Assembly: GCA_033064195.1 (NCBI GenBank)
Contig: JARBJD010000119.1
Span: forward strand, 141,797 to 205,796
Length of the DNA: 64,000 bases
Origin: Blattamonas nauphoetae
Taxonomy: Eukaryota; Preaxostyla; Oxymonadida
Reading direction: 5' to 3'
The notes beneath the pieces were generated by a model. That model was not told where the DNA came from and did no database searches. It saw nothing but the letters and a program-made list of their open reading frames with translations. The first letter of the stretch is position 1, and the number at the start of each line of letters is the position of its first letter. The translations under genes were made by a program, and so were the position numbers. Below are positions 23,201 through 33,800 of the stretch, piece by piece.

Positions 23201-24737
23201 TGCAAACTGCACTGCCCAGTTGTGACAGTCGTATTGTGGACATGTGAAGTGAACGAGGTTGTGCGAGGCATCCGACGCAAAGAACTTCTTTCGACCAACA
23301 TCAGTCTTCGCATCTGCGTTGTTGATCCACTTCGACGTCAATTGTGCCCGAAATGGCTCTATGACGAAGCGTGGAACGAACGAAAACATGCGCAGTCCAT
23401 CTGACAGTGTTGGCTGTGCTCTCCAAGAATAGGTGGAGGCTTCGCCCATCATGTTCAGGAAGGCTGCTTCTTCTTGGAGCGAGAATTTTGGAATGATGTA
23501 CTCAGCAATGAAGTACACCATGCAACTGGACGAGGGAGAGGTATTGTTCCATTTTGTGCCATCTGGTGAAGCGAAGAGGACACAGTGGTGGTTGAAAGGG
23601 ATGCATGTGGTGCCTGAGACTGTGAGACTGAGAACGGTGACGAAAAAGAACACAAACTCGTCGATGACATTCCATTCAGTGTTTTCGAGTTTATTCTGGA
23701 CGGAGAATCCATAAACGAGTGACGAGCAATCCTCCAAAGTCGAGTGAGCTTTGATGATCGAACCTGCTTCGATTCGCATGTCTTCGCGAATGTGTGTTGT
23801 CGGGTGAGTGCATGTGACCGGATCTTGTCCTCGAATCTTCAACACCGAATTTTGAGTAATTCGGGAACCGCACTTGAGGAACGACGGTGCTGTCACGGTG
23901 ATGTCATGCCCTGTTCGTGTTCGGTACTCGTTGACATGATCGGTCTTTCCGATGATGAGACGGAGGAAGTGAGGGAAGCATTCCACACTCGGAACGATCA
24001 GTTGTCCCAGACAGACAGACTTTCTGTCCGTAAGTCTCCTTGGATCGTACGCCGCTCCTTCCTTGGGATGATAGATTGTCCGAATTCCTTCGTCCCTGTC
24101 AAACATGAAGACGTCGTAATGATAAAGGTAGGTTTGGACATTAAGAGCAATATTCTGCCCATCTGAATCCTGAACAGTCACTTTCGCGCGACCTGCTTTC
24201 GTCTTGTCAGTTCGGCGGAATACAAATCCACATTCACCTTCTCTCTTCGTTGTGATGGTCTAAAACAACTGAATTTCTGAAAAATCACACCTTGACTCCG
24301 AAACCCATCAACAACGTGATGAACGGATATCGATTTGCCGTTTTTCCGATTCCAGGTGCACCAGTGATAACATGGAGAAACGGGCATTTCTGATCGTGAG
24401 ACAAAACACCTCGCTTAATGTATGTCATTGCGTTCACAATTAATTGACCAAACAGGGAAAGTATTGCAGAACGGAAGAAGAAAGGTTTCAAGTTCTCCCT
24501 TTCATTCGAATTGTGATGGAGAGTATCGAATGACAAGTAGAGGAAACGGGATAGGTCAAAATGGTCGGCATCATATAGATCACGATCCAAATCAATGAAA
24601 TCGTCTCTGTGAAGGACTCCCACACAAGAATCAATAATTATCAGTAGTTTTCGAATGAGCTTGATGTGAGCTTCATTGTCAAGCGCCACGGACTTGTCTT
24701 TAACCTGCCCTATGCGTCGGCTTGCTGCGTTTCCCAT
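17258..24737 (-). CDS. Large P-loop NTPase gene, split by a transposon insertion
   Basis: The three parts are exon 1 (24737-24291), exon 2a (24259-21739) and exon 2b (18927-17258). A 31-nt intron (24290-24260, GTGTGA...TTTTAG) lies after exon 1 and a 2.8-kb transposon separates 2a from 2b. Counting one copy of the TA target site, the parts total 4,638 nt, exactly 1,546 codons, and the frame runs without a stop across the insertion point. Exon 1 starts MGNAAS, a possible N-myristoylation signal, and carries a Walker A motif, GAPGIGKT, near residue 128. The long remainder has no domain I can name. A P-loop of GxPGIGK(S/T) type followed by a long divergent C-terminus recalls RHS/Crinkler-like NTPases, but that is tentative. 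As it stands, the coding sequence ends early in the transposon end. The gene probably was intact until a recent insertion. Confidence 0.65.
18940..19145 (+). repeat. Left subterminal repeat cluster of the transposon
   Basis: About ten imperfect copies of a 20-22-bp unit with the core TTCAGAAATGAACA follow one another directly inside the left end. A matching cluster in inverse orientation lies at 21518-21725. Such subterminal arrays can be transposase binding sites. Confidence 0.8.
19227..19818. mobile_element. MITE-like insertion, ~590 bp with ~115-bp terminal inverted repeats
   Basis: The ends GTGG(C/T)GTCACCAATACG are inverted copies. They continue through a shared stretch to AGAATTTTCTTCCCACTGG with only a few mismatches over ~115 bp. 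TA flanks both ends (19225-19226 and 19819-19820). There is no coding capacity. It sits between the left end of the Tc1-type transposon and its transposase reading frame, so it probably inserted into that element and would fold into a long hairpin. Confidence 0.8.
19870..21428 (+). pseudogene. Tc1/IS630-type transposase with one frameshift
   Basis: The first ATG of the frame is 19870 (an earlier TTG is unlikely in a eukaryote). The N-terminal third has a basic helix-turn-helix region (LTPRERELVLDEVKEG... followed by WNISKGTINNIASGK). The DDE catalytic residues are visible as AVYIDETSFN, then MDNVGLH, then NPIEYVFGMWK, the DDE_3 pattern of Tc1/IS630 transposases. Between the first and second the frame ends at a TGA at 21019-21021, and the second part continues in the next frame from just upstream of 21024. 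So a single indel inactivates it. The C-terminal tail is Pro/His-rich. Confidence 0.85.
21518..21725 (-). repeat. Right subterminal repeat cluster of the transposon
   Basis: About ten copies of TGTTCATTTCTGAA-like units spaced 20-22 bp lie just inside the right end, mirroring the left cluster. Confidence 0.8.
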
Positions 24738-24895
24738 TGGAAAGAGGAAAGTGATGACGAGGCAAAAGGGTATTTATGACAGATCCATTTGCAAAACGGG
24801 AGAAGAGAACTTTAAAGCTGTGACATCACAAACAAACCCTTTTGGAATGATTATTTTGTACTTGAATCAGTGATTGAGGGTTCTTTCTTTCAAGA
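24738..24895. promoter_or_regulatory. Divergent intergenic region between the NTPase gene and the giant receptor-like gene
   Basis: This 158-bp gap separates the ATG of the minus-strand NTPase gene (24737) from the ATG of the plus-strand giant gene (24896), so both promoters must lie here or in the 5' coding ends. It is AT-rich near 24840-24870. I see no conserved box. Confidence 0.35.
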
Positions 24896-27800
24896 ATGTT
24901 CAGCTATTGGGTTGATCGTGAACAAATGCTATTCTTTCTCACGTGGGCGTCGATCCTCACTCAAGCTCTTCATGACCTCCAACTTCCTGATCTTGGGGAA
25001 ACGATCTCATCCCATTCACGTGTGTCCAATCGCGAAGAATCTCCACAAACCATCTTCCTCCAACATCCACGATACCAATCGAGAACTGTGGAAATTTCTT
25101 CAGAAATTATTGATATCAATGGGACTGCCCAATCGCGTCCAACCATCTTCGAGAATGAGCAAGTGAAAGGGACGCTATTACGTCTTGTCAACTCAACCGC
25201 ATCATTCGCGAACCTTGCTTTCCAACCACTGACCGCCCGAATTCTAACGGTCACTGACCACTCTGAATGCACGGTCTCCAACTCGGTGATATCGGTGATA
25301 AAAGACGTGTCGCCGATCGAATGCAGTGATTCGACAGTTCAAGTTGTGACCTCCGAATTCGACTTCACTTCGACCCAGAATCATTCACCTTCCCTCTCCA
25401 CCACTGCATCGTTGTCGAGTGCCGTGTCGTTCCACAGCTGCTCGTTCTCTGATGTCGTGGTGACATCGCCTGGCTCGTTCATCTCCTGCTCGTGCGTGCA
25501 GACATCTCAGACTGATCACTGCCAATTTTCGAACATCAGCCACTGTCCTACTTTCCTCCAGTCGGCATTTTCGCCACTTTTCCATAATGTTTCCGTTCTA
25601 AACACGCACTTTTCGGATTGCGAGAATGTGCTCTTCGGAGGAGTGGTGCGTGATACAGAAGACCGAACATCTCTCCTCGCCGCCAACACATCATTCACTC
25701 GCTCTCGCAGCACATACACAAATCGAACTGGAGAACAAATTGGTCCAACAATAGACAAGACAGGCCAAGTCGTCAATGTGGACCACCGCTACCAACAATG
25801 CACCTTTGAGAACTGTACATCGTTAGATGCACATGGTGGTGGAATTCGATGCGAGTCTGGAGCGAACCTTATCGTTGATAATTGCACTTTTCTCAGATGC
25901 CGAAGCCCACGCACTCCTGGCGCTTATCCACGTGATGGTGGAGGAATCTTCGTGTCAAATACCAACGGCGGTTACAGAGCATCCGTCACGCGGAGTATCT
26001 TCTCGAAATGTGAAGCCATTTATGGAGGAGGAATTCGAGTGATCTGGCCCAGTTACCTTGTGATCCAATACTGCAATACTACGGAATGTTATGCAACTGA
26101 TGTCATACTAGATAATTCAGTTGGACCCTGGGGAGGGGGAATTGGGTTGACTGGAATGCCCATCGGAGCTATTCTCTCAAACATCCGATTTGAGGATTGC
26201 AAAGCAAGATCAACAGCGTCGTGTCTGGACAACAACAATGCGGCAGGTTCGATCACTTATTCCAATCTCCTCTTCGCACATGGTGAATGCAAAGAAGGGA
26301 ATGTCATTTTTTCGAGTGTTACTGACAACGCCGCCGAAATTGCTTTTTTCAGTTGCACGTTCTTCTCGAACGTCGCAAACGGAAGTCGACAGGGAACAGT
26401 CGAAGGGACAACAAAGACAATGGCAATTGGAAACGACATCCGGTTTTATAACAATTCTGTCTGGGAACGAATCCTGAAGGACAAGTCGTCCTTCGTGAAC
26501 TGCTTCAGCACATCAGCCTTCCCAAGAATCGTACTTTCTCTGACACCTCTCGTCGTGGATTTCTCCGCTTTCACAGGAGGAAATGACACCCTCTTGGACA
26601 TCCATCTCCCGACACCAGGTGTTGTTGTAAGCACCGAAGCAGGGAAAGACTTACCTGGGTGTGGATCAGATTCTCATCCAAAATGTCACTCGATTGGCTT
26701 CACTGGTCGGGACAGACTGGCAAACGCGTTCACCTCGGTTCTCGTTGAAGGAGGTCGATATGAAGAGACCATCTCATTCAATGTCGCCGAGAAGCCAGCG
26801 GCTTTCTCTTCGAATGGTGATGAGCATCCAGTTGTCAGCTTCGCTCCCCAACATGGCGAAGACAGATTCATGGAGCTTGGTGTTGGGACACTCTCGCTAA
26901 GCCTCTTCACGTTCGTTCCGTGCGAGACAGCCAGCATTGTGAAAGTTGTTGGAGCAGGACCACTGACGATTGAATCATGTGAATTCCAGAACGAAGGCGA
27001 ACTGATTCCAATAGTCCAGACAAGCATCATCAAAATGAGTGAAGGAACGGCACTTCTGAAGAATGTGAAATTTGTCGGAATTGAGTTCAACCAAGGCAGC
27101 ATTGTGAGATGTGAAGGACATGTGACAAAACTCGAAATTCAGCATTCTGTGTTCACTGGACTACGTGGAACAACAGGTCCTCTGATCTCGTTCGAAAGAC
27201 TCAGCGAAGGAGGAGAACTCATCGTCAACAAAGCAAAGCTTCATGGCAACGCTGTGTCTGACTGTGTTGGAGGGATCACAACCAACAACGTGACAACTGT
27301 GACCATCACTTCAACCACTTTTGCTCATCTTACAGATCGAACACAGAAAGCAGCTCTCTCAATCAGCACCTGTACAACTGCCCTCACACTCTCCGATCTC
27401 ATCTTCGAGGATTGTTCGGGTTCAGACGCTTCGTCTCTCCATGTCATCTCTTCGCTCACACTCGCCAATCCTATCCCCAATTCACTCAGCACAACTAACG
27501 CCCCCATTTCATCTGTCGAGAGCGACACAACAACAGTCTTCATTCCCAAGCCAAACGCTCTCACAATCGACCCTTCACTCGGATCAGCTGGAGTCTTCTG
27601 TTGGAAGGAATCAACAGGATGCGTCTCACTCTCCTGTCTCGAACCTCGCATTGGAAAAGGTCACACTTGGCCGATCTCAGCTGCAGCAGGCACATCTCTG
27701 GAGTCTTCGGTGTCACTTGAAGAAAAAACACTGATTGTTTCTGGAAATGGAAAGTCGTCAACCACTTTCCAACACTCAGGTGGGATCGACTCGCCTCTGA

Positions 27801-30800
27801 TTGTTCAGGCGTCTGGGTCACTCACCGTGAGCGATGTTCATTTTTCGATTTTACCTGCACAAGCAACAACGACACGCTCGGCATCGTTCTTCTCAATCAG
27901 TGGTGGGACTCTCTCGTTGACAAGTGTTTCGTTCAATTCGATGTCATTCTCGAGCTCCAACAGCCTAATCAAGCTCACTGGAGCCTCGTCCATCACTCTC
28001 GACACAATCGATTTCTCTGGAATGGCCACGGAAGGTTCGGGCTCTGTCCTCCATTCGACGTCGACTGGAACAATCGCCTTCTCGTCAATCTCTTTCTCGT
28101 CGTGCAACTGCGGAGCATCTCAGAAAGGGCGGAGTGTCTTCATCGAACAATCTTTCGTCGCAGACTGTGTTTCGATGACATCTGTGCAAGTCTCATCTGC
28201 GGGCACAGTCGGTCAGCACGACATCTTCCTGAAAGGCACCAACGTCGAATCGACTGTCACCGAAAGCTGGGAATCGCTGATCGGAGCAGAGGACACTCTC
28301 ACTTCTGCTGTGATGGGTAGAGTGGTTGGCGAAGAAAAGGACTCTGTGGTGAAAAGTGGACCTCTTGCGTATCTGCGATATCCCTACACAGAAGGAAGCA
28401 TGCATGTGGATGGAAGTTTCTGGGACCACGAGAGTTGTGGGAAGGAGAAACTGCCGTGCGAGACGTTTAAAAATGTTCATTTTAAACTGAACACATCGAA
28501 TCAGAAAGTGGTGTTCTTGTCTCCCTACACACTCACAGGCGAGATCAACTCGCTCGCACTTGGATCCGTTCTGACGACAAAGCTCGCTCAAACAGTGTCG
28601 TCAGATCAGACCACTCAGTTCGTTATCCAGGCTGGTCCTCTCTCGTTCGAAGATATCACCATTCTCCTCCCGACAGCCATCACAAAACCGCTCTTTGTTG
28701 TGAAGGCCAATGTCCTCTCCATTGCATCGACAGTAACGATCCAGAATCCACCGAGCGCATCGACACATCAAGCGCCACTCTTCTCTCTCGCTTCTGGCTC
28801 TCTGCAGATGACCGGAACACAAGTGATCTTCCAACCGATCTACATCTCGACTAAATCGCTCATCGAACAAACAAAAGGATCTCTGACGATCTCAAACATG
28901 AATTTTGAGAACATCAGCAGAACAGCTGGCGATGGAAGCGTGATCTCTGCAACACTCTCCACAAACTCTGACGAACTTTCGATTGAATCAACAGCCTTTA
29001 AATTGTGTTCATGTTCCGCAGGGAATGGAGGAGCGCTTTTTGTGAGTCTGTCAGCCTCGGCTCTCTTCTCGATCACTGGAGCATCCTCGTTCACATCATG
29101 CACAGCGAGTGGAAACGGCAACAGTTTGTATCTCTCTCGGCCAGACCTTATTTCGTTCCTCACACCAAATGAAGGAACTGGCCCTCTGGACTCGATCAAA
29201 CCCACACTTTCCTCAAAGGCGGCTGCTGATGCTGCTCTGAACGAGTTTTATGGATTCGAATCGTCGAGCTCGGAAGGATCGCTTCTTTTGTACTGGTATC
29301 CCTTCAGCACATTGGATACGACGATGCATGTTCACTCATCTGGACACACTCACTCGCTTTGTGGGAAAGAAGCTCTCCCTTGCCAAACCCTCCCCGACTC
29401 TCTGAACAAGATTCAATCCGCCACCACATTGATGATCGACTCCAGCATCGAACTCTCTACGAAACTAACATCTCTCCCAAGAGCCTGGACATTCACCAAA
29501 AGCGGATCGTTTGTCCTCACGCTTTCTGAAGCTGGCCAACTTGAAGTGAGCAATTCTGGATCAGCGCTGACACTGTCTTCTCTTCCAATCGAAGTTGGAA
29601 CACTGACTGTTGACCGAACAGCTGAACTCCTCACAGTTTCAGCAGGCTCTCTCGTTGTGTCTTCGTGCACCGTCTTCGCATCGACGAAAAGTCTATCTGT
29701 GTCTTTTATTTCGTTCTTGAATGGGCAACTGTCGTTTACTGGATCAACGATGACCGTCCCGACATTGGCATCGAAGCCGTTTGTGTCTGTCACGGGAGGA
29801 AAATTGGATGTTGATTCTTCCACATCGTTCATCAACTCGGACACAGCCATTCACCAAGCTTCACTTCTGTCGATTGGAGGAGGAGAAGTCGTTCTGGATG
29901 GAACTCAACTAACGACTGCCCAGAGGATGACATTTGCCTCGTCCTCCTTAATTGTTCAGACGAAGGGATCTCTCACCATCTCAAACATGAAGATTGAAAA
30001 CATCACCAGAACGACTGGAGATGGAAGCGTGCTCCACTCCACACTCTCGTCCACCACAGACAAAATTCAGATTTCTGGAACGTCCTCATTCACAGATTGC
30101 CGTTCTGCTGTCGGAAATGGAGGCGTTCTGTTCATTTCCTGCCCTCCGTCGTTCCCCTCCTCGTCGCTCGTCGTCGATGCCACTTTCTCAGACTGTTCAT
30201 GCGGTCCAGCAATGAAAGGCGAGTGGGTTTTCGTCGAAGGCCACACTTTCAAAACCATCCTCTCACCTGATTACTGGACAAAAACCATCGCTGGTCTCAC
30301 TTGGGACTCTCCCAACACTCTTTGGGGAACTGATACGAATGAAGAAGAAAACTCCGCCTATCGCTCGATCTCGCTTCTCTACGATCTCGTCCCGTATCGA
30401 CAGCGCACAATCCATGTTGGAACAGGAGGGCGGAACGAGAATGGGTGTGGTTCTTCAACGTGGAAGTGTCTGACGCTCAACCAAGCACACACTCATCTAT
30501 CAGGCTCAACACCGTTCACTCTCTCCATCGACACAGAAGCGTCGCACTCAGATGGACTCGCCATTTCTTCCGAGACCACCATCAAAGGCGATCCAGCGAC
30601 ATCCAAATTGCTGGTCGGTGCCACTGGCTCTCTGTCTGTCTCCGCCTCGACATTGTCTCTTTCGACATTCGTTTTGGACGGATCATCTGTCAGTCGTTCT
30701 TCCTCGTTGTTGGTGCTCTCGCAGACTGGATCGATCGATATCAACCACTGCACATTCACCGGCTTCAAATGCACGACAGATGGAGCTGTCTTCTCGTCTA

Positions 30801-33800
30801 CACTTGGAACCGCGAATTCTGTCACGATCGCAAACTCAGCTTTCACGTCATGCACGTCAGCTGGAAATGGAGGCGTTCTAGCCATCACTCTGAACGGAGG
30901 ATCAATCACGATCACTGATGCAAACGTGACATTCTCATCGTGTGACGGATTGAACGGAAAGAATGTGTATTTGGCTGGAGAAGACTTGGCCACGACCTTG
31001 GCCAAAGGTGGACTCAATGGAATCAAGCCTTCAATTCCAGAAAATGGTATTTATGGAGATGAGGAAAAGTCGAAATGGTTCGGAAGCAACACCGGATCAG
31101 ACGCAAGTTCAGGATCTCTGTTGTATTATTGGTTCACGCACACCATCAATGAACCTTCCACACATGTTCATTCGTCAGGAACGGACCATCCACTCTGTGG
31201 AGTTCAGGCACTTCCGTGTCTGAAGCTGTCACATGCTCTCACCAACACTAATTCAGCCGCCAAGTTCATTCTCGACTCCAAACACTCGCTGAACGAAGAT
31301 GTCACGATCGCAAATACTGCAACGATCACATCGAACACAGTAGGCCTCGCTGTGGATGTTCAGAGCGATGGATGCTTCTCAATCGCCGCCTACACTCTCT
31401 CCGTCGAATCTCTCTCGTTCACAACGACAGTCCCCTCTTTCGATCGCTCGCTCTTCACAATCACAAACATCGGGTCTCTCGCTTTGTCAGGAAGCACTTT
31501 CACTGGATTCTCAAGCACTGTTGCTGGCTCAGTCGTGTCTGGAACAGTCTCAACTTCAGTTCTGATTGAGCATTGCACATTGTCTCATTGCAACTCAACT
31601 GAGATCGGTGGAATTGTCTCAATAAGTCTCACTGGCTCTGGAACGATCTCAATTTCAGACAACACGTTCACTACGTGCACGAGTAGCAAGAACGAGGGAA
31701 ATCTCGGATCCATCTCGTCTTCAGATCTCATCGCATTCCTGAAAACAAATCATCTGTCCTCGATCAAACCATCACTTCCCACAAACACTGGTCTCTTTGG
31801 AAATGAGGAGAAATCGAAATGGTTTGGAATGGACACAGAAACAGGCACAACTGGATCGTTGCTGTTTTATTGGTATCCTCATCTTGACACAGAAGCCTCC
31901 ACGCACGTCCACTCAAACGGGGATGCTCATAACTTGTGTGGATCGACTGCTCTTCCTTGTTCTATCCTCTCATCCGCCATTCAGAAGACCACGGCAGAGA
32001 AGAAAACAATCATTGATTCAGCATTCCTCCTGAACGAGACTATTTCGGCAGTGTTCGGCGCTCACACACTGACATCAGCCTCGCCACTCAACACAGTGAC
32101 AATCGGAGGAGATGCAACCATCGCCTTGACTTCCAACTCTCTCACACTCCAATCGATCTCCTTCACTCAGTCGGCCCAAGTTCAGACACTCACCCATCCT
32201 CTGATTTCTGTCACCACTGCCCCCATCACAATCGATCGCTGCACATTCTCGAAATTCACTTTGGCAGACTCAGCTCTGATCAAACACGCCGGATCGAATT
32301 TGTCTCTCTCCGAAGGGTCTTTCAAAGGAATCACACGACGCCAAGGCGAAGGCGCAGTTCTCGCCTCAACCATCAAAGATGGTATGCAACTGCATGTGGA
32401 TGGCGTCACTCTCGACACTCTTGCCTCAGAAACTGGTTTGGCAACGGGTCTCCTCATCTCCTTCCTCGCTCTCACAAACCCAACCCACAACACGCCATTC
32501 TCACTCACAAACTTGATCTTCAAACAGCCTTCCTCATCAAACGCTGACTCTTCCCACTTCGTCTGCATCGTCGGCAACAATTTCTCTGCGTGGATCGACA
32601 CAGGGGATCCTCGATTTGCTGGCTCGTACGAATCCCTCGCGTCCGACAACTGGCTGTGGAGTGTGGATGAGCAGACTGAACTCAGCGGATCCGTCGTGTT
32701 CTATCTGAAAGAAGGGACAGGACCTGTGGGAGTGTCTGATGCTGGCTATCTCATCTCAAAATGTGGATTCTTCTCAGTTTGGTGTGGAGAGATGGAGTAT
32801 GGACTTTCCATCGCTGACTCGAAAAATCAAGTCCAGATCAACATTCACGACACAGTCACAGTGGACAAGCTGATCGACCTGAACGAAGAGTATCGAATTC
32901 ACGGGAAGCTGAGCAGTTCTGTGATTGTGCTGACGCAGAAGGGAGGGTTCGTGATCGACAGCGGAGAGGAGGTCATCTTTGATGGGATGACACTGAAAGT
33001 GGCTGGGAATGCTGACAGATCGGCATTGGAAGTACTTGATGGACATTTTCATGTGAAGAATGCACGCGTGGTGGTCAACACAGCAGCTGTTCTTCCATTC
33101 CTTCTCTGCCAGGATTCTCAACTCACCTTTGAAAGTATTGTGATGGACAAGCTTGCTCCAACAAGCCAACATGACGTGCCTGCAGTCAGTCAGACATTGA
33201 TCAAGCTTGAAAGGGCCAAAATGTCGTTCGTGGACATCACTTTCGAATCAGAACTGCCAGACCAGTCCACATTTCTTGAGATCTCAAATGGAACGACTGA
33301 GTTAAGCAAGTTGCACCTCTCGCCAACCATCAAAACTGTGGGAAATCTGGTGTCAATGAATGGAGGGTCGTTCTCTCTCGTCGATCTCACTCTGAATGCC
33401 GTCGCCATCACATCACCTTCATTCGTCTTCTCTGAAGTTGCATCGTGCACCATTACCAACCTCACCGCATCCGAACTCTCATCAACCGAACTCATCCAAA
33501 TCGACAGCAGTGATTCTTTCACTCTCCAATCGTGTACATTCAGCGGTGCTTCCGACAAATCTACCCAACTCAACGAAGACACCCTCTGCTCGTGGTCGAC
33601 AGGTCTCATCAGCATCAACTCAACGCCGACCACCATCCGCGCATCGGAGTTCAAGAAACTTGGACAAGGAGCGCTGAGTGTGAATGGGAGCAGAGTTTCT
33701 GTGACAACTTCGGCGTTCATCATCAATTCAGCCGGAAGTTCGGACTTCCCGTCTGTGCATCGGAACATTCGATGCAAAGATGGAAACGTGTCGTTTGAAG

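Noticed and set aside
21695-24181. Separate 828-residue gene ending inside the transposon end, and separate 540-residue gene at 17258-18880
   Set aside because: The two frames join exactly at the TA target site, and the second has no ATG at its apparent start, so they are halves of one gene.
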